A stretch of DNA of 10,330 nt from positions 1 through 10,330 of the forward strand of contig JAOXYC010242900.1 in the NCBI GenBank assembly GCA_028565715.1, given 5' to 3'. Under the pieces are notes generated by a model. The model was not told where the DNA came from and made no database searches. It saw only the letters and a program-made list of their open reading frames with translations. This document shows, piece by piece, positions 1 through 6,097 of the stretch; within the stretch, counting starts at the first letter, position 1; every line of letters begins with the position of its first letter. This DNA comes from Phoronis pallida. Its lineage: Eukaryota; Phoronida; Phoronidae. The position numbers and the translations under genes are program-made.

Positions 1-170
1 CCAATTTTTTGGTCAAATCCTCTTTAAAACCATACCTAAGCATATATGAAGTCATTTCTAGGATATCGAAACCAGAATCCTAAAAATCACGAAACCAATC
101 TTTTGCTCTTAAGAAATAGACTTAAACTTTAAAGTCATGGCTTGTGAAAATACTTTTTTTTTATTTAAAG

Positions 171-284
171 ATGACTCGTGCAGTGACAATCCTTGTGTAA
201 ACGGCGGCAAGTGCCATGACGTCATCGATGGTTACTACTGCACATGCGAGCCTGCCAATACAGGAAAACATTGCGAGGAGTTCC
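171..284 (+). CDS. Exon 1: EGF-like domain (internal exon of extracellular mosaic gene)
   Basis: This internal exon encodes one EGF-like module of a secreted or cell-surface protein. It follows a T-rich tract ending in AAAG and is closed by the donor GTAAGT at 285. It starts with two bases completing a codon, reads 37 codons and ends with one base, so it is a symmetric 1-1 exon as usual for EGF modules. All six cysteines are present, with CSDNPCVNGGKC at the start. The segment CHDVIDGYYCTC fits the Asx-hydroxylation consensus C-x-D/N-x4-Y/F-x-C-x-C, so calcium binding is possible, although the usual D-x-D/N-E-C lead-in is not clear. The last base joins in frame to the exon at 599. Earlier exons lie outside the window. 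The domain call is firm; the parent protein is not identified. Confidence 0.88.
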
Positions 285-598
285 GTAAGTAGATGGTTGT
301 CTTTCAGACATCCAGTAAAAGGAAGCTGTTCCAGTAAGATGGAAAATGGAGAAATTAGCAGGCCGTTGGAGGAAATATGAGTCAATGCATCGCGTTAAAC
401 CACTGAGTACGATGGGTGTCAAAATGTCTTTTGCAATATCCCGGAGTATTTGGAACAGTCTCCTCTGCAAACTTCCTCAAATACTGACCTCAATTTCGAA
501 GGTCAACAAGTAACGCAAAGAACAAATGACCGCTTTTTTAATAAGAACAGAGCCCTTTGGCCCGGATGAAGTTCAAATTTATGCATTTTTCTCTTCAG
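285..598 (+). other. Intron 1
   Basis: The donor is GTAAGT and the acceptor is TTTTTCTCTTCAG at the right end. No coding, RNA or repeat structure is recognised inside. The reading frame of the next exon happens to be open into the intron from about 526, but the strong acceptor and the phase match place the exon start at 599. Confidence 0.75.
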
Positions 599-745
599 GT
601 GTCGGAACTTATGTAAAAGAGAAACTTACCGTTAGGGAATGTATGAAGAAAAGTAAAGTGCCAGAGTCGAATGGGATGTTCTGCGATGACGTTACATATG
701 ACGTTGAAGATGGAACCTGTAGATTACATATTCTTAGCCAGACGG
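599..745 (+). CDS. Exon 2: PAN/apple-like cysteine-containing domain
   Basis: This exon starts after a strong polypyrimidine tract and CAG, and ends at GTAATC (746). Its first two bases complete an Arg codon with the last base of exon 1, and it ends with one base, so it is again a 1-1 module. It encodes about 49 residues with three cysteines in the spacing REC..MFCDD..GTCRLH. A cysteine pair around an acidic stretch followed by C-x-L resembles the second half of PAN/apple domains, which mediate protein or carbohydrate binding in extracellular proteins. The domain is short, so either the domain is minimal or part of it lies elsewhere. Other small cysteine-rich modules remain possible. It sits between the EGF module and the discoidin domain. 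Confidence 0.72.
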
Positions 746-1346
746 GTAATCTCGACGCCATGTATCTGTCAATTCACATTATCATCATTTTTAAACATGA
801 AATCGATGTATGAGACGTATTCCTGTATAGAATGATGTTTATTTGACTATTTTTGATAGTCAAATTAACATCATTTTAAAAACTCCCAAACATTTTTGCC
901 AGTAAGCTTGATCACTGGGTAATCAGAGAGATGGGAAAAGGGGGAAATTAGGTAACAACAAGAAAACCCATACAAGAGTTCACGTATGGATGACTAGAGC
1001 GTGAACGTACCACATAAAAAGAACTTGAATGGTACTCACATAAACCAGCCACCCAAGCAGGGGAAACGTTTAAAACTAAATCATTAAAAGTGCTACTACC
1101 AAGAACAAGAGTAAAATTTATTAAAATATGATTTATAATGTGACATAAAACCAAAGTTAAGACCAAACAACGTGGTAGCAAAACAAGATATGTTAAATTT
1201 CACATTTTTGACGAAAATGAATATCAGCAAAATTGTCTTCAGTAAATTGAATAGTGGCATCATCAAAACTATGATTGGGCAAATTGAAACATTCGGTAAA
1301 GAGTAATGAAGTGTTTTATGAGTATACTCTTACTTTATACATGCAG
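746..1346 (+). other. Intron 2
   Basis: The donor is GTAATC and the acceptor is ATGCAG at 1341-1346, with a weak pyrimidine tract (TACTCTTACTTTATAC) just upstream. It contains the 45-bp hairpin at 831-875. The remainder is AT-rich sequence with no recognisable gene; a minus-strand open stretch at 948-1181 has no domain signature and is not called. Confidence 0.7.
831..875. repeat. Near-perfect hairpin, 20-bp arms, 5-nt loop
   Basis: Arms at 831-850 and 856-875 are reverse complements with a single mismatch (T840 opposite T866), separated by TTTTG. It is too short for a typical pre-miRNA and looks like a foldback or MITE remnant. No gene is associated. Confidence 0.85.
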
Positions 1347-1519
1347 CTGAGGATGGATGTTACAACCAACGAGAGCTGTCCATGTCTAACTTCACGTCCA
1401 ACATGGCAATGTGGTATTCTGAGACATACGGAGTTTACACTTTGACCAACATGGGGGAATATATGTTCTTTGAAGCAACATTCCACACACTCGTGAAGAT
1501 GACGGCTTTCTCAACACAG
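1347..1519 (+). CDS. Exon 3: first part of F5/8 type C (discoidin) domain
   Basis: Exon bounded by ATGCAG and by CAG|GTATTG (donor at 1520). Two leading bases complete an Ala codon with the last base of exon 2, and the exon ends in phase 0. It encodes about 58 residues. They begin with EDGCYNQREL, whose Cys would pair with the Cys at the end of the domain, and finish in VKMTAFSTQ, which corresponds to the conserved beta-strand ending in 'tQG' of discoidin domains. The aromatic-rich MWYSETYGVYTLTN stretch occupies the expected core position. One N-glycosylation sequon (NFT) is visible. Discoidin domains bind phospholipid, carbohydrate or collagen at the cell surface. The 2.7-kb intron that follows is inflated by a Penelope-like element. 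Confidence 0.8.
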
Positions 1520-1802
1520 GTATTGTTATTTTGTTCTTGATTAATGAAACTTTTAGCTACAGTCATAATGGAACACACGAAAGATTGGTCGTACGATGAA
1601 CAACATTTTACGTTGTTGTTGGACCATCGTGTGATAAGAATGAGTTAACATGTGGTCACAATGAAATCACAATGCTTCCTCAAAACAAGCCAAGCGCATA
1701 AAACAAGGGAGGGTTAACCCGAAAACTCCCATAAAGTGTTCTTGGGATTCGGGATTCTCTCTCAAAACATCAACCTGCCAAGGCTATTTAAGTATAGCGA
1801 GG
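1520..1802 (+). other. Left part of intron 3, before the retroelement
   Basis: Holds an imperfect hairpin at 1574-1633. Otherwise no gene or recognised repeat. The direct repeat marking the retroelement begins at 1803. Confidence 0.6.
1574..1633. repeat. Imperfect 60-nt hairpin
   Basis: Three stacked complementary blocks: CACACGA (1574-1580) with TCGTGTG (1627-1633), TGGTC (1586-1590) with GACCA (1622-1626), and AACAACA (1599-1605) with TGTTGTT (1614-1620). The loop is 8 nt, with asymmetric internal loops on the left arm. It could be a decayed foldback element or a structured RNA; nothing in the sequence decides. Confidence 0.6.
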
Positions 1803-1815
1803 TTACTAGAGGAGC
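1803..1815. repeat. Left copy of 13-bp direct repeat flanking the retroelement (probable target-site duplication)
   Basis: TTACTAGAGGAGC is repeated exactly at 3722-3734, directly outside the right arm. Weaker similarity continues for about 12 more bases in both copies. About 30 extra nucleotides separate this copy from the start of the left arm. Confidence 0.7.
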
Positions 1816-1895
1816 ATTAATTGTCATCCAGGAGTGTAGATATTTTATTGTAGTTTATTATTCTGTTCAGCTGGAACAAATTTAAACATTACATG

Positions 1896-1925
1896 TTACG
1901 AGGCAACGTCTAGCCTCTTCATCAG
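1896..1925 (-). ncRNA. Hammerhead-ribozyme-like motif, left arm
   Basis: Read on the minus strand: CTGATGA, then A, a 5-bp stem GAGGC/GCCTC closed by TAGACGTT, then GTAA. This matches the hammerhead layout CUGANGA - stem II - GAAA, and hammerheads are known in Penelope-like pseudo-LTRs. The second core box is GTAA rather than GAAA and there is an extra A before the stem, so activity is doubtful. Confidence 0.5.
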
Positions 1926-2127
1926 GTGTTAGCCGAATGGGAAATCTCGCCTAGAGTTTGACCTCTCGTGTGACCTCTGGTCGAGCGGCGATGGCGACCT
2001 CTGTTGGAAACTTGAGAAGAAATTGATCTTGACTACTAGCTATTGACTACTGGTGGGAAAGGTGATGTCTATCTCCTCCCTGATGGTTTAGAGAAGGAAA
2101 TTTTGGACTTAATCCAAAGTGCTTCCT

Positions 2128-2475
2128 TCACCCCCTTTGATACCAGTCACTTTCTCTGTCCAAAATCACAACATTATCAGTATCAAATGAATGACCAGCA
2201 GAATTTATATGCTGATAAACTGCTGATTCAAGTCCACTTGTGTTGTGTCTTCTGTGCTGGGACATGTGTTTGTTCAGTGGTCGTTCAGTCTCTTCGACGT
2301 ATGTTTCCGAGCAACCAGTTCCCTTACACACAATATTATAAACAACACCACTCTGGTGACTAAACACTGGTTTGTCCTTAGGGTGGACCAGTTTCTGTCG
2401 GATAGTATTCCCAGGTTTGTGAGTAGTCCTTATACCATATGAGGAAAAATCCTCTGACGTTTTTCCGAAAATCCT
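2128..2475 (-). pseudogene. GIY-YIG endonuclease remnant of left arm
   Basis: Minus-strand copy of the Penelope-type endonuclease. The strongest open part is 2128-2367, read from the high coordinate. It shows GVVYNIVC, the paired Cys region CKGTGC, and ETYVEET where the right-arm copy has ETYVGET, so the conserved Gly of the YIG-like motif is replaced. The position matching the catalytic Arg is His (LNKHMSQH against LNKRMSQH in the right arm). The frame breaks at a run of five C (2131-2135 on the + strand), just before the segment that would carry the conserved Glu of the family. A further one-base difference near 2440 breaks the link to the thumb region PYIQGFSEK. It is non-functional. Confidence 0.85.
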
Positions 2476-2505
2476 TGGATATACGGTAAACTATCTACTG
2501 TGTTA

Positions 2506-3033
2506 TTGTACTTTATACAAGATGGAAAATTCTATCAACAAACTCATGGTTGTGCTATGGGTTCGCCTGTTTCCCCTATTGTTGCAAATCTATATATGGA
2601 GAGATTCGAAACTACAGTTTTGAGTGCTTACCCTGGAGTTCCACCGTCTATCTGGTATCGCTATGTGGATGAAACTTTTGTGAAAATCAGAAAAACTGAG
2701 AAAGATAATTTCTAAACATTCATCAATCAGTTTGACAAGAACATTAAGTTCACTTTTGAAGATCCGACGGACAATCATATATCTTTCTTGGACTGCCTTG
2801 TGAAATTCAAACCTGATTGTCATGTACATTTGTCGGTTTACCGCAAACCTACTCACACAGATCAATACCTGTCACTTGATTCACACCATCCCCTACAACA
2901 TAAATACGGGGTAGTTAAGACTCTCTTTCACCGTACGGACTCTATCTGTACTACTGAAAAAGACAAAAAAGAAGAATCTGATCATCTGACTTTAGCTCTA
3001 CATAAGTGTGGTAATAGTAACGGGAGCATTTAA
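2506..3033 (+). pseudogene. Penelope-like reverse transcriptase, 5'-truncated
   Basis: A single + frame carries the second half of a reverse transcriptase: DGKFYQQTHGCAMGSPVSP (palm motif B, about 2521-2577), PIVANLYMERFE, then WYRYVDETFV (motif C, 2653-2682), FTFEDPTDNHISFLDCLV, YRKPTHTDQYL and a thumb segment with EESDHLTLALHKCG. The QThG.AMGSP box and the FLD and YRKPT.TD.YL blocks are characteristic of Penelope-like elements. Fingers and motif A are absent because the copy begins at the junction with the inverted arm. Motif C is YVDE instead of YVDD, so a metal-binding Asp is replaced by Glu, and a TAA at 2713-2715 interrupts the frame, which continues unshifted on both sides. The frame is lost after 3033 by further damage. 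This copy cannot encode an active enzyme. Confidence 0.9.
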
Positions 3034-3085
3034 TCTGCTCTTTGACCAAACAACAGACGCTGTAACAGGGACAATAACACAGTAG

Positions 3086-3451
3086 TTAGTTCACCGTATC
3101 CAAGGATTTTCGGAAAAACTTCAGAGGATTTTTTCCTCATATGGTATAAGGACTGCCCACAAACCTGGGAATACTATCCAACAGAAACTGGTCCACTCTA
3201 AGGACAAACCAGTGTTTAGTCACCAGAGGGGTGTTGTTTATAATATTTTGTGTGAGGGACCTGGTTGCTCGGAAACATACGTCGGAGAGACTGAACAACC
3301 ACTGAATAAACGCATGTCCCAGCACAGAAGACACAACACAAGTGGACTTGAATCAGCAGTTTATCAGCATCTAAATTTTGCTGGTCATTCATTTGATACT
3401 GATATTGTTGTGATTTTGGACAGAGAAAGTGACTGGTATCAAAGGGGGTGA
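3086..3451 (+). pseudogene. GIY-YIG endonuclease of right arm, frameshifted near its end
   Basis: The open frame covers GFSEKLQRIFSSYGIRTAHK (thumb-to-endonuclease linker of Penelope-like elements), then GVVYNILC, GPGCSETYVGET, QPLNKRMSQHRRH and GHSFDTD, ending at TGA 3449-3451. The GIY-like (VVYNI), YIG-like (TYVGET) and Arg (LNKRMSQH) positions are kept, and a CxxxxC pair precedes the YIG-like motif. The frame breaks at a run of five G (3444-3448). The shifted frame continues with VKEALWIKS and a proline-asparagine segment typical of the end of the domain, so the catalytic Glu lies beyond the break. Upstream, two bases missing near 3098 relative to the left arm cut the link to the reverse transcriptase. 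The domain would nick the target DNA during insertion in an intact relative. Confidence 0.87.
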
Positions 3452-3635
3452 AGGAAGCACTTTGGATTAAGTCCAAAAATCCTTCTCTAAACCATCAGGT
3501 AGGAGATAGATATCACCTTTCCCACCATTTGTCAAGATCAATTTCTCAAGTTTCCAACAGAGGTCGCCATTGCCGCTCGACGAGAGGTCACACGAGAGGT
3601 TAACCTCTAGGCGAGACTTCCCATTCGGCTAACAT

Positions 3636-3665
3636 CTGATGAAGAGGCTAGACGTTGCCTCGTAA
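3636..3665 (+). ncRNA. Hammerhead-ribozyme-like motif, right arm
   Basis: CTGATGA (3636-3642), A, stem GAGGC/GCCTC (3644-3648 and 3657-3661) with loop TAGACGTT, then GTAA (3662-3665) followed by CATGTA. The arrangement equals the hammerhead core except that GAAA is GTAA. A very short stem III (C..G in CATG) followed by UA would fit the minimal form reported for Penelope-like elements, but stem I pairing is poor here. Confidence 0.5.
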
Positions 3666-3721
3666 CATGTAATATTTAAATTTGGTAAGTTCCATCTGAA
3701 TAGAATCATAAACTACTAATA

Positions 3722-3734
3722 TTACTAGAGGAGC
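3722..3734. repeat. Right copy of 13-bp direct repeat flanking the retroelement
   Basis: TTACTAGAGGAGC is identical to 1803-1815 and abuts the end of the right arm. It is the probable target-site duplication of the insertion. Confidence 0.7.
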
Positions 3735-4215
3735 CTTAACATGACATTCATTTTTAGTGGGATGTCCACTACTATTACTAAGAATGAATCTTTGATTTTG
3801 GTAATGTCGCGCAGCATTGTGGGAATGTTATCAAATTTTTTTTCCATCGTTCAATTGACGGGCGAACATCCTAAGACAGGTCTACGACGATTTCACGACA
3901 TATTGTCGTGAACCCATCGCGAGAATAAAGTATGTTGGTTGAATTCATTGCCACGACATGATTTCCATCGCACAATAGTCCACGTGTCGAAATCCTTGTC
4001 CTGAACCGGGAAGACCCGTCGTGGCTCCATTCTGACTATAGCTTACTGGCAATGTAGAAAACGCGCCACTATGTTTTTTTGGTGAAGTGATGGAATTGGG
4101 GCAGCCAGCATTATCAAAATTCAAATTAGTCTTCACTAGAATTTGTGTCGTGTTCATTCGATCGAAAAAAAATTAACAAGTCCAAATTAGTTATTAAGGG
4201 ACATTTACTTTATAG
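3735..4215 (+). other. Right part of intron 3, after the retroelement
   Basis: No gene is recognised. It contains a short perfect hairpin, TTCACGACA / TGTCGTGAA (3892-3912). The acceptor TTTACTTTATAG lies at the right end. A minus-strand open stretch at 3945-4157 has no recognisable domain. Confidence 0.6.
3892..3912. repeat. Short perfect hairpin
   Basis: TTCACGACA and TGTCGTGAA, 9-bp arms around a TAT loop. It is followed at 3953-3959 by another CACGACA. Function unknown. Confidence 0.6.
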
Positions 4216-4296
4216 GGTCTTGATGGTTGGATCAAAAAGTACACTGTTCTACGCTCAACTGATGGAGATACATTTCACGACATCGGTGGTGGTAAG
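4216..4296 (+). CDS. Exon 4: middle of F5/8 type C (discoidin) domain
   Basis: An 81-base, phase 0-0 exon between TTTATAG and the donor GTATGT (4297). It encodes 27 residues starting GLDGWIKKYTVLRSTDG and ending FHDIGGGK. The 'G....W(V/I)K.Y.V.YS.DG..F' pattern is one of the most recognisable blocks of discoidin domains. It joins in frame with the '..FSTQ' end of exon 3 and the 'TFTGN' start of exon 5, so together they restore the normal order of the fold across an intron carrying a 1.9-kb retroelement. Correct splicing of this small exon over the 2.7-kb intron is assumed from phase and domain continuity. Confidence 0.87.
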
Positions 4297-4531
4297 GTAT
4301 GTACGGTGTAACGAATGGATCTACGGAGTATATCAAATGATGTAGGTTTTCAAGAAAAATGTACAAGCAGTATCATTATCATCACAATGCCATTGCCTGT
4401 GTACGCAGAATTTAGTTTTTACTCTTATAATTACCTACATAAGAACAATTGCAAAGTTTTAAAACATTGACATATTTCATGACTTGCTAGTCACATTTTA
4501 AACGCTGTTGGAGTTCACTGGCCTTTTTCAG
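4297..4531 (+). other. Intron 4
   Basis: The donor is GTATGT and the acceptor is CCTTTTTCAG. Nothing else is recognised inside. Confidence 0.75.
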
Positions 4532-4754
4532 ACTTTTACTGGAAACATTGTTGACGTTCGCGGGGCACGCATTAAGCACGTACTTGATAGACCAGTTGTA
4601 CTTCGCACGCTCAGATTGGAAGTTCTTGAATATAGACTTAAGGTACAGCTTCGCCTGGCAGTCTACGGTTGTCTGTTCTGGTATACTGCTGGCAGATGTT
4701 CGCCGCCGAATACTGTAACTGACGAAGATTCGAGCATAAAAGGACTAGCAGCAA
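4532..4754 (+). CDS. Exon 5: end of F5/8 type C (discoidin) domain and linker
   Basis: Exon after CCTTTTTCAG, ending before GTGAGT (4755). It starts in phase 0 and ends in phase 1. The first part, TFTGNIVDV, is the F-x-GN-x-D block. The middle, KHVLDRPVVLRTLRLEVLEY, is the 'n.l..P...R.LR(I/L).p' strand. LRLAVYGC is the 'lR.ElyGC' terminus, whose Cys pairs with the Cys at the start of exon 3. After the domain there is a linker with one more Cys and a serine/threonine/acidic stretch (TVTDEDSSIKGLAA) leading to the next module. Length and order are normal for a complete F5/8 type C domain over exons 3 to 5. Confidence 0.9.
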
Positions 4755-4902
4755 GTGAGTACTATTTCAATTCGCATTGCACCTTAGACAGTTTTTTTCA
4801 CGAGGTGAAAATTCCAATGTATTGCTTAAAAGATATGGTCTCACTTTTGATAAATATATAATATTTCTACATGGAAGGTTTTAAGAATATAGTTTTCTTT
4901 AG

Positions 4903-5142
4903 CTTGTAACATGACAAAAGCGGTGGAGAGGAGTGTACGCGGTGGTTCTCGTGTATCCTGGGTCAAAGGCTCACTAGTCTCTGGGATGACGTCCGAGAAT
5001 AGTTGTATTGAGTACTGCTGCAATAATACGGCATGTACGTCTGTGGACTGGAGTTTTCAATACGTCAGATGCTGGTGGCATTCAGCAAGTACAACCTTAT
5101 CCTCGCTGCGTGATGACTACGGCTCTAACCACTGGCACTTTG
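4903..5142 (+). CDS. Exon 6: cysteine-rich PAN-like domain
   Basis: Exon between TTTTCTTTAG and the donor GTAAGC (5143). It is a 1-1 phase module; its first two bases complete a Thr codon with exon 5. It encodes about 80 residues. Six cysteines are present, in the pattern TCN, NSCIEYCCNNTAC, then VRCWWH. The central block 'S..SC...CC.n..C.svdw.....C' with the following aromatic residues resembles PAN/apple domains, and more distantly MANSC or similar short extracellular modules. Two N-glycosylation sequons (NMT, NNT) support an extracellular location. The end, NHWHFG, leads straight into the FN3 domain. The family assignment is tentative; the exon itself is well supported by splice sites and phase. 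Confidence 0.8.
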
Positions 5143-5602
5143 GTAAGCGAGCACTTTACGTGTATGTATAGATTTTAAAATTGTGTCATAACCCTTCTTG
5201 TGACTATGATGATTTATGTTACAAGATAAATCGGAAATTGTTTTAACCACGACCGGGACAAAGTTTAGCGGTCACCTGGCGATTGCCTGTTGGTACCCTC
5301 AAGGTTGCAAGCATTGTCGCCTAGTTGTCTCTTTGTGGTCGCCAGGTAGTATTGTCTTGACAAAGGCGTAGTTGTCCTTTTAGGTTACATGGGGTTAGGC
5401 CCTTTCTGAAGTTTACTGTAATAATAATTATCTGACCCGTCAACATTTCTATACATTTATACATTTCACTTCGAACTTTTTTAAAACCCATGTTCTAAAT
5501 GACGACAAATCATTTTTAAAATATCTGTCCGGCATTAGATATACATCTATCCCAAAATAGCTGAACATTTTTAGTTAATCAATTCCCCCACTTTATGCGC
5601 AG
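5143..5602 (+). other. Intron 6
   Basis: The donor is GTAAGC and the acceptor is CTTTATGCGCAG. A region rich in related words (5255-5360) has a 9-bp inverted repeat, ACCTGGCGA at 5274-5282 and TCGCCAGGT at 5339-5347. No gene is recognised. Confidence 0.65.
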
Positions 5603-5741
5603 GTTACCCGGATGCTCCGCACATTATCTCGGCAAATTGGGACGGCAAGGACCTTACAGTTCGTTGGAACGCTAGATTCAACGGCGGATTACCACAACGA
5701 TTTAGGACAGAGTACAAGAAATCAGGCGACTCATTTTTCAC
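5603..5741 (+). CDS. Exon 7: first half of fibronectin type III domain
   Basis: Exon after GCGCAG, ending before GTAAGT (5742). It enters with two bases completing a Gly codon and ends with two bases. It encodes YPDAPHI, then DLTVRWNARFNGGLPQRF, then EYKKSGDSFF. This is the beginning of an FN3 domain: a Pro-rich start, the conserved Trp of strand B, and the 'fnGG.pQ.f..EY' turn common in FN3 domains of invertebrate receptor and adhesion proteins. It needs the second half at 7295 to make a complete domain, and the 1.55-kb gap between them is an intron. FN3 domains act as spacers or binding modules outside the cell. Confidence 0.87.
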
Positions 5742-5774
5742 GTAAGTTACATGCCAGTAGCTAGCGGGGGCCAG

Positions 5775-5790
5775 GGGAGCAACTGCTCCC
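5775..5790. repeat. GC-rich palindrome
   Basis: GGGAGCA (5775-5781) and TGCTCCC (5784-5790) are exact reverse complements around AC, with further partial pairing of CAGG and CCTG outside. It sits just after the exon 7 donor. Confidence 0.6.
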
Positions 5791-5860
5791 ATCCCCTGAC
5801 ATTTTAGGAAGTGCCTTTTTTGATGGATAAACCAGTTTGGCAATTGCCTATTTTGGACGG

Positions 5861-5942
5861 AAATACCAGCTGTAAGTGCCTTTTTGATGGAAATACCAAC
5901 TGAAAGTGCCTTTTTAATGGAAATACCAGTTGCAAGTGCATG
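5861..5942 (+). repeat. 30-bp tandem repeat, about 2.7 units
   Basis: Units begin AAATACCAGCTG, AAATACCAACTG and AAATACCAGTTG at 5861, 5891 and 5921. The middle of each full unit is AAGTGCCTTTTT followed by GATGG or AATGG. A decayed further unit (AAGTGCC, TTTTTTGATGG, AAACCAG) is visible at about 5810-5838, so the array was longer. Confidence 0.85.
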
Positions 5943-6097
5943 AAAATATTTTAAGTTTCCTTAGTTCCACCGTTTGCACCCTCAGACATTAAAACCAAGC
6001 TACGGCTATGAGTTAAAAGCTTCACCAGGTAGGCATATCAAATTAAATGGAAATGTGTTTTTCATCCAGTAGATAAGTAAAGTTTAGCGGACCAAAG

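Larger units (their letters stand above)
1847..2509 (-). repeat. Left (inverted) arm of Penelope-like element
   Basis: Reverse complement of 3072-3719. The match begins near TAGTTTAT at 1851 and ends with GTGTTATTGT at about 2509, beyond which the two sequences differ. Differences from the right arm include a longer TTGACTACT segment near 2033-2052, three extra bases near 2014, and a one-base difference in a T-run near 2440. It retains two bases at the thumb end that the right arm has lost. Confidence 0.9.
3072..3719 (+). repeat. Right arm of Penelope-like element
   Basis: Co-linear with the reverse transcriptase body and reverse complementary to 1847-2509. It starts at CAATAACACAG and ends next to the flanking direct repeat at 3722. 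It contains the thumb end, the GIY-YIG endonuclease and the 3' non-coding tail. Confidence 0.9.
1816..3721 (+). mobile_element. Penelope-like retroelement with inverted terminal arms, degenerate
   Basis: The element lies inside an intron of the host gene. The + strand body (about 2506-3719) reads reverse transcriptase palm and thumb, then a GIY-YIG endonuclease, then a 3' non-coding tail, which is the order found in endonuclease-bearing Penelope-like elements. The 3' part (thumb end, endonuclease and tail) is also present upstream in inverted orientation (1847-2509), with scattered substitutions and small indels. Penelope elements are known to occur with such pseudo-LTRs in direct or inverted orientation. 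The body is 5'-truncated inside the reverse transcriptase and has a nonsense codon, frameshifts and altered catalytic residues, so this copy is dead. A 13-bp direct repeat flanks it. Confidence 0.88.

Noticed and set aside
948-1181. Minus-strand open stretch of 77 codons
   Set aside because: Lies in an intron with no splice signals of its own and no recognisable domain.
2043-2442. Plus-strand open readings across the left arm
   Set aside because: Antisense of the GIY-YIG remnant; the minus-strand reading matches a known domain and the plus readings match none. The same holds for minus-strand readings at 3137-3476.
3945-4157. Minus-strand open stretch of 70 codons beside the retroelement
   Set aside because: No domain, no splice context and low similarity to any protein pattern I know; it reads like chance in a region with short palindromes.
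5274-5347. 9-bp inverted repeat ACCTGGCGA / TCGCCAGGT as a regulatory or mobile element end
   Set aside because: Short arms with a 56-nt spacer and no flanking duplication; noted with the intron only.
5604-5843. Minus-strand reading across exon 7
   Set aside because: Antisense shadow of the FN3 exon, which is supported by splice phase and domain sequence on the + strand.
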